Shown: positions 24,660 to 33,167 of the stretch, one piece after another
How the letters are laid out: every line of letters starts with the position of its first letter
Position numbering within the stretch: the stretch's first letter is position 1
Source of the DNA: an uncultured Bacteroidales bacterium
GTDB lineage: Bacteria; Bacteroidota; Bacteroidia; Bacteroidales; Bacteroidaceae
Reading direction: 5' to 3'
Assembly: GCA_902802815.1 (NCBI GenBank)
Contig: CADCNQ010000001.1
Coordinates: 1-64,000, forward strand
DNA: 64,000 bases
Made by a program: the position numbers and the translations under genes
The notes under the pieces: model-generated
What the model was told of the DNA's origin: nothing
The model's database searches: none
What the model saw: only the letters and a program-made list of their open reading frames with translations

Positions 24660-27075
24660 TATCGATATTAACGGTCCGAACTGTTTGAGTTCCTGAGGCT
24701 ATACCGTCAGCCCTGACATTAAGGCGGATGATGCCGGGGGTGTCGCTGCTGCGCAGTATGGCGAGTGCACGGCCACGGAAGAGACTGGGATTGGTGCTGC
24801 GGAAGCTCGCCATATCATTGGGCGAGGCATTACCGGATGCGAGAAGACAGCCCCCTTCCCCTTCAACAGAGAGTTGTACATGCAGGTCGCTGTTGGACGT
24901 ACAGACACGTCCTTCGGCATCAACAAGTTCGATGGTCACATAGCAAAGGTCGGAGCGGTTCGCCTTTATGGTGTCACGGTCTGCGTTGAGACGCAAAGCT
25001 GCAGGCTTACCTGTGGTCTGAAGCACAAACTCCTCGCCGGGCATTTCCTCGCCCTGAGCGTTCAGGTTCACCACACGCAGCGTACCGGGACGATAGACTG
25101 CCTGATAGGCTGTCCAATAGGTTTCACCAGGTTGCTTGTCACCCAAGGACTCACCGTTGAGGTAGAGACGCACTTTCGGCGCACGGCTGTAGACATTAAT
25201 GCTCATTGTCTGCCCTTCCATGTCAGGAAAAGTCCAGCACTGTTCCTCAAGTTGCCATCCCCAGGCGCTGATACTTTGGCGGGTACCGGCAGGGGCAGGA
25301 CGTTCCACTGCCATGGTGACAGGCGAACGCCGCCATACTACATCACGATAGTATGACTGCGGCTTCTTCTGTCCAATAATATCAATGTCGCCACACCAGC
25401 CGTTATACCATGGCCACCCCTGGAACATACTCTGGTTTCCTTCTTTACGATAAGATGCTGAACCGATGCCTGCCTCACCGAGGTAATCCATTGCTGTCCA
25501 CACAAAGTCACCAATGACATATGGGTATTTTTCCACAAGATCCCAGTTCTGGGACAATTGCTTGGGGAAACTCTCCAAACCGCAGATAACACGGTCGGGG
25601 TGCGTGCCGTGATCGTGCTCATAACGGAAATAGAGATAATTATAGCCGCCTACATCAAGACTTTGGAAAGCTTTTGCATCCTGCTGATCCCAGTTTTGAC
25701 CGCCGGCATTCCAGGCATCACCGGCATCCCATCCGCAGATAGCGGCAGTGACCGGGCGCGTGGTATCAAGGTCGCAAATGGTTTGACGCAAACGTTCTGC
25801 TGTTGCCATACCTGCGGGTTCGATGCGTCCCGGAATCTCATTGCCGATACCCCACATTATCACGCTGGGATGATTACGGTCGCGCCGTATCATGGTCTGA
25901 AGATCATGCGTGCTATGTTCAACAAAGAAGCGGTGATAGTCCTCATGATTCTTTTCTATAAGCCACTGATCAAAGGTCTCGTCAACAACCATCAGGCCCA
26001 ATGAGTCGCATACGTCAAGAAAATGTTCTGAAGGCAATCCGTGACTTGTACGTACGGCATTGAAACCTTGTGCTTTCAATAATTCCAGTTTACGTTCTTC
26101 TGCCCTGTCGTAGGCTGCAGCACCAAGTAAACCGTGGTCGTGATGCACACAACCGCCACGCAGCAATACGGACTGGCCGTTCAGCTTAAAACCGTCAGTT
26201 GCAGAAAAGGAGAGTGAACGGAAGCCGACGTGAGTGGACAAGTTGTCTTTTGCCTCGCCCTTTACCAACAACCGGGTCTCCAAGCGGTAAAGGCAGGGGC
26301 GGTCTGGCGACCATGTCACGGGATGTTTAACTTTGACAGTCTGTCTTGCCTGCGAACCTTTCACAGCAACCACCTTCTTTCCGGTGCTGTCATACAGAGT
26401 GTGTTGCAGGACAGCCTTGTTTGACGTCTTGAAAGGGGCGTCAATGGTGAGCAACCACGTGCCATCATTATTGTCTTCGGTTGTAACATGATAATCCCAC
26501 TCGTCAAAGTATGCATTTTTCGATGTCTGTATGAGCCACACATGGCGGTAGATGCCACTGCCTGCATACCAGCGACTGTTGTTGCCTTCATTCATCACAC
26601 GTACCAACAGACTGTTATCACCTTCATGAAGCACATTGGTCAAATCAACACGGAAACCGATATAGCCGTAAGGGTTAAAATAAAGCTTCTGACCATTCAG
26701 ATAGACCTCGGTTTGATTATATGCGCCTTCGAAGTAGAGGCTGTAGGACGAATCCTTGAACTTTAAACTGTCAACCTTTAACAGTTTATAGTACCAGCCT
26801 TCTCCACCTACAGTAAAACCTGTCTGATATCCGCCTACACTATTTGTAGAGAACGGACCGATGACCTTGCCTCCGGCCCGCTTTGCGGCTTCTGTCTCCA
26901 CGCTCCAGTCGTGAGGCAAATCGAGCGTGCGCCAACTATGGGTAACCTCTGGATTATTAAGAGCTGTGTTGCCGTCACCCAGAAAGAACTTCCAATCCCG
27001 GTCCAGATTGGTCTTCCGCTGCGCCATTAATAAAAGCGGAAACAGTAATATAACAGGAAAAAAACTGTATTTCAT
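24652..27075 (-). CDS. GH2 beta-galactosidase-like glycosidase
   Basis: This 807-residue secreted protein has a signal peptide (MKYSFFPVILLFPLLLMAQ). The GH2 order is visible: sugar-binding jelly-roll (20-190), Ig-like domain (195-285), TIM barrel (290-590) and C-terminal Ig-like domains. The acid/base is Glu413 (MWGIGNEIPG) and the nucleophile Glu501 (CGLESFP). HGLPSEHFLDVCDSLGLMVVDE is typical of family 2 beta-galactosidases from Bacteroidota. It may also act on galacturonides or related sugars, since GH2 specificity is hard to predict. It lies 38 bases after the outer-membrane efflux gene with no promoter of its own seen, so it may be the tail of that operon. Confidence 0.9.
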   Translation of the reverse strand: MKYSFFPVILLFPLLLMAQRKTNLDRDWKFFLGDGNTALNNPEVTHSWRTLDLPHDWSVETEAAKRAGGKVIGPFSTNSVGGYQTGFTVGGEGWYYKLLKVDSLKFKDSSYSLYFEGAYNQTEVYLNGQKLYFNPYGYIGFRVDLTNVLHEGDNSLLVRVMNEGNNSRWYAGSGIYRHVWLIQTSKNAYFDEWDYHVTTEDNNDGTWLLTIDAPFKTSNKAVLQHTLYDSTGKKVVAVKGSQARQTVKVKHPVTWSPDRPCLYRLETRLLVKGEAKDNLSTHVGFRSLSFSATDGFKLNGQSVLLRGGCVHHDHGLLGAAAYDRAEERKLELLKAQGFNAVRTSHGLPSEHFLDVCDSLGLMVVDETFDQWLIEKNHEDYHRFFVEHSTHDLQTMIRRDRNHPSVIMWGIGNEIPGRIEPAGMATAERLRQTICDLDTTRPVTAAICGWDAGDAWNAGGQNWDQQDAKAFQSLDVGGYNYLYFRYEHDHGTHPDRVICGLESFPKQLSQNWDLVEKYPYVIGDFVWTAMDYLGEAGIGSASYRKEGNQSMFQGWPWYNGWCGDIDIIGQKKPQSYYRDVVWRRSPVTMAVERPAPAGTRQSISAWGWQLEEQCWTFPDMEGQTMSINVYSRAPKVRLYLNGESLGDKQPGETYWTAYQAVYRPGTLRVVNLNAQGEEMPGEEFVLQTTGKPAALRLNADRDTIKANRSDLCYVTIELVDAEGRVCTSNSDLHVQLSVEGEGGCLLASGNASPNDMASFRSTNPSLFRGRALAILRSSDTPGIIRLNVRADGIASGTQTVRTVNIDNE

Positions 27076-27113
27076 TCTATTTGCTGTATTTTGGAATTTT
27101 CATTCATATCGGT

Positions 27114-28466
27114 TTAGAATCCTCCCAGCGCATTGTACAGATTGATGAGAGCCTGAATACCCTCATAGCGGTTCTCCACCTCCGTAATCTGGGCCGAGAG
27201 CAGATCCTCCTGGGCTTTCAGCACCTCGACATAGGTATTCGTTCCGTTGTTCATCAGTTCGCGTGTCCCGACATAGGCCTCGTGCAGCGACCGTACGGTA
27301 GAAGCGAGATAGCCGGATTTCTCCTCCGTCTTCTTGCAAATATGCAAATGCTTGTACACCTCGTTGCCTGCATTCAACAGCACCTGTGCAAACTGCAGAC
27401 TCGCCCTCTCCTGCTCCAACCTTGCATTCCTGTAGCGGGCTTTCAGACGACCCTGCGTGAATATCGGCTGAACGAGCGACCCGGCCAGCTTTGCCAGCAA
27501 CTGCGCGGGATTCACCGTCCCTTCCCCGTTGCTCCATCCCAGCGTCGCGTCCAGAGTGATGTCGGGGAAGAACGACTGACGGGCCTGCTGAGTATCGTAG
27601 TATGCCACCTCTATAGCGCGCGCCGCCTGGCGTACATCGGGGCGTGCCTGCAGAAGACGTACCGGCAGACCCACGTGTATCCTCTCGGGCATAACAAAGT
27701 CCCCGTAGGCTGCACGTTCTATATGGTGGGGAGGTTCCGACAAGAGCAGACACAGGGCACTCTCCGCTATGACGCGCGATGAGCGCACTTCAACAATTCC
27801 CGACCGCACTGTAGACAGCGAGGCTTCCATCTGATACACAGCGGGACTCTGATACAGACCGGCCTCGTAGAGCACCCGCATCGATTCGAGCGACTTCTCC
27901 CACACCACCTGTGTCTCCTCGAGTATCTGCAGTTCGCGATCGAGCATCACCAGATGATAGTATGACGCCGCCACGTTGGCTGCCAGTTCGGCCTGCACCG
28001 CCTGTTTATAGTCTGCCTGCATCTCCCGGCGTGCTCTTGCCTGCCGTTTTCGGCTTGTCACCTGTCCGAAAATATTCATCTGCCAGGAGGCTCTCAGCGG
28101 CACGATATACGCTCCGTCGGATATTCCGTTGAAACGCATCAGTGCACCTTCCGGTTCGAACGAGAGCGTCGGAACATAACCCAGACGCGCCGACCTGAGG
28201 TCATTCTGCGCCTGCTCCACCGAGATCTGAGCCCGTCTCACGTCAGTATTGTTCTCCAGCGCACGTTCGATTAACTGCTGCAGCAAAGGGTCGGTGAACA
28301 GTTCCCGCCAACCCACGGCACCCATACTGAGTGTATCACCTTGCTGCACCACATCGCCCATGATGTCATCCGGCACAGTCTCCTTCGGTTCGTATTTCCT
28401 GTAGAGGGAACAACCGGACAGGAGCATCGCTGCGGTCAGTATCAATATGTTTATCCTATTCGTCAT
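27114..28466 (-). CDS. Outer-membrane efflux lipoprotein (NodT/OprM type)
   Basis: From the ATG at 28466 the protein has about 450 residues and a lipoprotein signal (Cys19 in LLSGCSLYRKY). Two outer-membrane efflux protein repeats follow, with TolC-like helices such as DVRRAQISVEQAQNDLRSARLGYVP and RPDVRQAARAIEVAYYDTQQARQSFFPDITL. It forms the trimeric exit duct of a tripartite pump. It is the third gene of the triad, after the periplasmic adaptor at 31581 and the RND pump at 28456, whose stop it overlaps by 11 bases. A longer frame starts at 28529 inside the RND gene, but the lipobox fixes the start at 28466. Confidence 0.92.
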   Translation of the reverse strand: MTNRINILILTAAMLLSGCSLYRKYEPKETVPDDIMGDVVQQGDTLSMGAVGWRELFTDPLLQQLIERALENNTDVRRAQISVEQAQNDLRSARLGYVPTLSFEPEGALMRFNGISDGAYIVPLRASWQMNIFGQVTSRKRQARARREMQADYKQAVQAELAANVAASYYHLVMLDRELQILEETQVVWEKSLESMRVLYEAGLYQSPAVYQMEASLSTVRSGIVEVRSSRVIAESALCLLLSEPPHHIERAAYGDFVMPERIHVGLPVRLLQARPDVRQAARAIEVAYYDTQQARQSFFPDITLDATLGWSNGEGTVNPAQLLAKLAGSLVQPIFTQGRLKARYRNARLEQERASLQFAQVLLNAGNEVYKHLHICKKTEEKSGYLASTVRSLHEAYVGTRELMNNGTNTYVEVLKAQEDLLSAQITEVENRYEGIQALINLYNALGGF

Positions 28467-31400
28467 CTTTCTCCGGAGTAAGTTTCTCATGCACTTTCTG
28501 GAACACCATATAGAATGCCGGCGTGACAAACAGCAGAGCCACTGTGCCCACCGTCATACCTCCTATTACGGCCAGCGCCAGCGAGCGGTTGCCCACAGCT
28601 CCTGCACCGCTGCTTACGGCCAGGGGCACCATACCCAGTATCATGGTGAACACCGTCATCAGTATAGGACGCAGACGGTCCTGACAGGCTCCCACGGCAG
28701 CATCGCGTATGCTCATACCCTCACGCCGCTTCTGCACGGCAAACTCAGTGATAAGTATGGCTGTCTTGGCCACCAGACCTATCATCATGATGAGACCCGT
28801 CTGCACATAGACATTGGCCCCCACACCCATTGATTCCATGGGAATGATGAAGAGATAGGCGCCCGCCAGCGCAAAGGGAATCGACAGCATCACGGCCAGC
28901 GGGATGAACAGCGAGTCGTAGAGACAGGCCATGATGAGATAGATGAGCAGCAGACAGATGGCATAGATGAGCATCGTCTCATTGGAGCCGGCATTCTCGG
29001 CCTCCTCACGTGCCATACCAGAATATTCGTAACCGAAGGTTTCGGGGAACACCTCGCGCTTCACCTCGTCCACAGCTTTGCGCACATCATCGCTGCTGTA
29101 GCCGGGCGCGGGATAGGTGCTGACCGGATACGAGGGGAAGAGATTGAAATGCAAATCCATAGCCGAACCCGTGTCGAGCGTCATCGTGACAAACTCCGTC
29201 ACAGGCACCATGTGACCCCCGACGGGCACGAAGATGCTGTTGAGCACCGTCTCCGACATGCGGTATTCCTTTCCGGCCTGCACCATCACACGATACACAT
29301 TGTTGTACTGCACATACGACCCGATATAGTTTCCGGCCAGATACGTGCCAATGGTCTCCAGCACCGTCCTGGGCGATATACCCATACGCTTGCACGCTAT
29401 CTCGTCCACGTCGAGCCTGTATTTCGGATAGTCCGTGGAGTATGTCGAGGAGGCGAACTCCGTCTCGGGTCTCTCTGCCAGTTTTTTCACAAACTGCTCT
29501 CCCATCGCCACGAATTCCTTCTTGTTGGCGCTGCGCGTGAGATCCTGCAGATTCAGACTTATGTCCGAACCATTACCGTAGCCCGGTATCTGTGGCATCT
29601 GAAATGCCGTCACATCGGCCTGCGGAAGGTTTATCGTGGCCCAGTCGGTGATATTCTTCTGTATGTCTGCTATGCTGAAGAAGGCGCGTTCGCTCCAGTT
29701 CTTCAACCGCACCATCAGCGTGGCATAGTTCGGACTGGTGACATCCTCCATCATCGAGTAGCCCGTCAGGGCTCCCACCGTCTCCACCTCGTCCAGCGAC
29801 TTGATATAGTCCTCCAGCTCCACCGTCGTGGCTTCCGTCTCGTTGAGATAGGTACCCGGAGCCAGCATCACGTTGACCAGCAGGAATCCCTGGTCCTCCT
29901 GGGGCACGAGTTCACTCTTTGAGCGCGCCACCAGCACTACGGCCAACACACAGAAGGCCGCCGTCAACAGCCACGCATACACAGGGCGCCCGACAAAGCG
30001 CGTGACAAGACCCATATATCGGCCCAGCAAGGCGTTGTAGGATGTCGTGTAGGCCAGTTTCATATAGTGACCGATGCCTCTGTTCCCAGTGTCTCCGCCG
30101 GGCTTCATCAGCAGCACGCAGAGCGCCGGACAGAGTGTCAGCGCCGACACAGTGGAAAGCCCCACCGCCGATGCCATCGTGACACCAAACTCCTTGAAGA
30201 ACGTTCCCGATGTGCCGGACATGAATGTCACAGGAATGAACACCGCCATAAACACCAGCGTGGTGGATATACATGCCGCCGTCACCTCTCCGAGAGCGTC
30301 GGTCACAGCGCGGCGCACACTGGCGGCTCCCTGCTCCAGTTTCGTCATCACAGCCTCCACCACGACGATGGCGTTGTCCACCACCGTACCGATGGCCAGC
30401 ACCAGTGCAAAGAGCGTCAGCAGGTTGAGCGAAAATCCGGCCACCTTAACGATGGCAAAGGTGCCTATCAGCGATATAACGATTGTGATTGAGGGAATAA
30501 ACGTGGCCCTGATGTCCTGCAGGAAGAAATACACCACCAGCACCACGAGTATGATGGCCACGACGAGCGTCTCCACCACGTTCTCCATCGATGCGTAGAG
30601 GAAGTCGTCGCTGGTCTCCAGCAGTTTGAATTTCAGTCCTGCGGGCAGTCGCTGCTCCACTCCGGCCAACACCTTCTTTATCTCGGCGTTCACCTTGGTG
30701 GCATTGGCTCCCGGAGCCTGCTTCACATAGAACATCACACCCGGATTCCCGCTGATATTCGTGCGGAAATCATAGGCTTTGGCTCCCAGTTCCACTTCCG
30801 CCAGATCGCTCAGGCGGAGCACTTCGCCCTTCTCCGAGGCGCGCACGATGATACTCTCAAACTGGCTCATATCGTCCAGCAGTCCGTTGAACTCGATGTC
30901 TATCTTGTCCGTAGCGCTTTCCAGACGACCTATGGGCACCACCAGATTCTGTTCATTGATGGCGGCTATTATCTCGTCGGGCGTCACTCCGTAGATACCC
31001 ATCATATCCGGTTTCAGCCATATACGCACGCCGTACTGCTCTCCCATCACCATCGTCCTTCCCACACCGGCGATACGGCTGATAGCGGGCATCACGTTGA
31101 TGTCGAGGTAGTTGGAGATGAACGACTGATCAAACTTCCCGTCTGTGCTCTCCAGACTCATTATCATCAGCGTGGCATTGACGTTCTTCTGCACGGTGAC
31201 ACCGGCCTTGATGACCTCCTCGGGCAGCACTCCCGAGGCCTGACTCACGCGGTTCTGCACGTTCACTGTGGCCTGGTCGGCATCGGTGCCCTGCTTGAAA
31301 TATATGTCTATCTCACCCTCTCCGTTGGATGTGGCCGTAGCATCCATGTATATCATGTTCTCCACACCGTTCACCACCTCCTCCAGCGGCATCACCACCG

Positions 31401-31584
31401 ATTCCATCACGGCGTGTGCGTCGGCACCGCTGTAAGTAGCCTGTATCGTCACCATCGGAGGCGCGATATCGGGATACTGCTCCACAGGCAGCGACACCAG
31501 GCTCACAGCTCCGATGACCACCGTCATCACAGCGATGGCAAACGCCGCCACCCAGTGCCTCACAAAGAAATGCGTCTTTTTCAT
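28456..31584 (-). CDS. RND efflux pump, HAE1/AcrB family
   Basis: This inner-membrane pump of 1042 residues is of normal length for the family, with 12 helices and two large periplasmic loops. The opening MKKTHFFVRHWVAAFAIAVMT and VEQYPDIAPPMVTIQATYSGADA are typical. The proton relay aspartate of helix 4 is in VVDNAIVVVEAV, and FIPVTFMSGTSGTFFKEFGVT is the conserved signature after it. It exports hydrophobic compounds through the adaptor and outer-membrane duct encoded next to it. The start overlaps the adaptor stop by 4 bases. The substrate range is not predictable. Confidence 0.95.
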   Translation of the reverse strand: MKKTHFFVRHWVAAFAIAVMTVVIGAVSLVSLPVEQYPDIAPPMVTIQATYSGADAHAVMESVVMPLEEVVNGVENMIYMDATATSNGEGEIDIYFKQGTDADQATVNVQNRVSQASGVLPEEVIKAGVTVQKNVNATLMIMSLESTDGKFDQSFISNYLDINVMPAISRIAGVGRTMVMGEQYGVRIWLKPDMMGIYGVTPDEIIAAINEQNLVVPIGRLESATDKIDIEFNGLLDDMSQFESIIVRASEKGEVLRLSDLAEVELGAKAYDFRTNISGNPGVMFYVKQAPGANATKVNAEIKKVLAGVEQRLPAGLKFKLLETSDDFLYASMENVVETLVVAIILVVLVVYFFLQDIRATFIPSITIVISLIGTFAIVKVAGFSLNLLTLFALVLAIGTVVDNAIVVVEAVMTKLEQGAASVRRAVTDALGEVTAACISTTLVFMAVFIPVTFMSGTSGTFFKEFGVTMASAVGLSTVSALTLCPALCVLLMKPGGDTGNRGIGHYMKLAYTTSYNALLGRYMGLVTRFVGRPVYAWLLTAAFCVLAVVLVARSKSELVPQEDQGFLLVNVMLAPGTYLNETEATTVELEDYIKSLDEVETVGALTGYSMMEDVTSPNYATLMVRLKNWSERAFFSIADIQKNITDWATINLPQADVTAFQMPQIPGYGNGSDISLNLQDLTRSANKKEFVAMGEQFVKKLAERPETEFASSTYSTDYPKYRLDVDEIACKRMGISPRTVLETIGTYLAGNYIGSYVQYNNVYRVMVQAGKEYRMSETVLNSIFVPVGGHMVPVTEFVTMTLDTGSAMDLHFNLFPSYPVSTYPAPGYSSDDVRKAVDEVKREVFPETFGYEYSGMAREEAENAGSNETMLIYAICLLLIYLIMACLYDSLFIPLAVMLSIPFALAGAYLFIIPMESMGVGANVYVQTGLIMMIGLVAKTAILITEFAVQKRREGMSIRDAAVGACQDRLRPILMTVFTMILGMVPLAVSSGAGAVGNRSLALAVIGGMTVGTVALLFVTPAFYMVFQKVHEKLTPEKDDE

Positions 31585-32717
31585 TTCACCTTCATTCCGT
31601 TCGACAGGTTCTGCACACCCTTGATCACCACCTCGTCTCCGCTGCGCAGGCCGCTCTTCACGTAGTAGTTCTTACCGCTGTTGGACGGTATTGCCTCGCA
31701 GATAACGCCCTCCACCGTGCTGTCCCGGCGCACCCGGTAGAACAGCAGCTGGTTCTGCAGATGCACCGCCGCCGTCTTGGGCACGCGGAACACGCCGTGC
31801 ATCGTCGTGGGGAACACCAGCGTTGCCGAGAGTCCGGAACGCAGTTCGTCGTTGGGATTGGGGAATGTGGCCTTGCAGAGCACCGTTCCTGTCTTGCTGT
31901 CCACTATGCCGCCTATCTCCGTCACCACACCCTCGTAGCCGTACTCCTGTCCGTTCTTCAGCTGCAGTTTCAAGTGCGGCAGTCGCGCTCCGGCCGTCTT
32001 ACCGTCGATGTCCTTCAGTCCTTCCGACGATGGTTTCAGGTCGTAGCGGTCGAGCAGGTCGAGCAGCTGGCTCTCTGTGTAGGAGAACCATGCCTGTATC
32101 TCAGTATTGTCGCTGATGGTGCACAGCAGGTCGGTCAGCTCCGCCACCTCTCCTATCTTGAATCCGTTCTCCTTGATGATACCGTTGATGGGCGAGGTCA
32201 CGGTGCAGTATCCGAGATTTGTCTGCTCCATTGCCAGCTGTGCCTCCGCCTGCTGGACGGAAGCCTGCGCCACGTGATAGGCGTTTCTGCTGGTGGATAT
32301 CACGTATTCGCTCACGACGTTCTTCTCGGCCAGTTTTCTGTTGGTCTCATACCGCAGCCTTGTGGTCTCCATCTGTGCCTTTGCGGCTGAGAGGTTGGCC
32401 TGTGCATTCTGCACCTTGAGCCTGTGTTCCGTCTGGTCGATGACAAAAAGCGTCTGTCCCTTTGTCACCTTGATGCCGTCCTTGAAGTTCACTTCGCGTA
32501 TGATGCCCGACACTCTCGGATGCACTTCCACCTCGGTCACTCCGTGCAGCGAAGCCGGTATGTAGAGGTTATACACACGTGCCTCCGGTCTCATCACCTG
32601 TGTTTCGTATTTCACCTGTGCCTTTTCGCTGTTGTCGCTGCTGCCTCCGCATGCCGTCAGCATCACAGCGAGTGTCATTGCACTCAGCAAACGTACTTTC
32701 ACGCCCATGTTGTTCAT
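31581..32717 (-). CDS. RND periplasmic adaptor lipoprotein (MFP/AcrA type)
   Basis: From the ATG at 32717 the protein has 378 residues. The lipobox MLTACGGSS gives Cys23. It then shows the barrel-sandwich and hairpin order of membrane fusion proteins: VEVHPRVSGIIREVNFKDGIKVTKGQTLFVID, a coiled-coil hairpin, then TVTSPINGIIKENGFKIGEVAEL. It links the RND pump at 28456 to the duct at 27114 and leads their operon. A possible upstream TTG start at 32741 overlaps the -7 promoter element and is unlikely; an ATG at 32708 is an alternative. Confidence 0.92.
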   Translation of the reverse strand: MNNMGVKVRLLSAMTLAVMLTACGGSSDNSEKAQVKYETQVMRPEARVYNLYIPASLHGVTEVEVHPRVSGIIREVNFKDGIKVTKGQTLFVIDQTEHRLKVQNAQANLSAAKAQMETTRLRYETNRKLAEKNVVSEYVISTSRNAYHVAQASVQQAEAQLAMEQTNLGYCTVTSPINGIIKENGFKIGEVAELTDLLCTISDNTEIQAWFSYTESQLLDLLDRYDLKPSSEGLKDIDGKTAGARLPHLKLQLKNGQEYGYEGVVTEIGGIVDSKTGTVLCKATFPNPNDELRSGLSATLVFPTTMHGVFRVPKTAAVHLQNQLLFYRVRRDSTVEGVICEAIPSNSGKNYYVKSGLRSGDEVVIKGVQNLSNGMKVK

Positions 32718-32738
32718 GATATTCTTCGTATTACGGCG

Positions 32739-32746
32739 CAAAAATA
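32739..32746 (-). promoter_or_regulatory. Bacteroidota -7 element for first RND triad
   Basis: TATTTTTG on the minus strand, 22 bases before the ATG at 32717. It is the only promoter seen for the adaptor-pump-duct series. Confidence 0.7.
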
Positions 32747-33149
32747 CGAAAAAAGTTTCACTTTCAACGCATAATCAATCATTATTTCAACATAAAAGAC
32801 AAAAAAACAGCAGAGTGTCGCGCCAACCTGTCAACTGCTCTGTCTCAACTTATATCAAGAAATCAAGCATTCTGACCTGAGGTCGCGATTTGCTACTCCA
32901 GACTATCTGATTTTCCCCACATTTCCATCATTCATCTATCGGGCATCTATCGGGCATCTATCGAGAATCTATCGGAAAAACCCGACTGATGGTCGGAGGA
33001 AGATGCATCTTTGTCAATTCTCTGCACGGACAAAAAACGGAAACGGGCACCTTAACGTAAACAGACGATTTGTCCGCTAAAAAAATCAAAATATCAGACT
33101 TTTTTCATCGCCGCTGAACTCCAGACACCGAACTCTGAACTTTTTTCAC
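32747..33149. other. Gene-free region between RND triad and GH115
   Basis: These roughly 400 bases contain no credible gene. They hold a tandem repeat (32933-32976) and, near 33105-33140, GAACTC/GAACTCTGAAC words resembling the short degenerate repeats seen elsewhere. Promoters mark both ends. Confidence 0.6.
32933..32976. repeat. 11-bp tandem repeat (CATCTATCGGG), four units
   Basis: Units at 32933-32943 and 32944-32954 are perfect; 32955-32965 and 32966-32976 carry one and two to three changes. The 11-base period places each unit on the same helix face. It lies about 175 bases upstream of the GH115 promoter. Confidence 0.8.
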
Positions 33150-33157
33150 TATCTTTG
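33150..33157 (+). promoter_or_regulatory. Bacteroidota -7 element for GH115 gene
   Basis: TATCTTTG, 11 bases before the ATG at 33168 and 29 before that at 33186. The second start is therefore more comfortable. Confidence 0.7.
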
Positions 33158-33167
33158 CGGACGTAAA

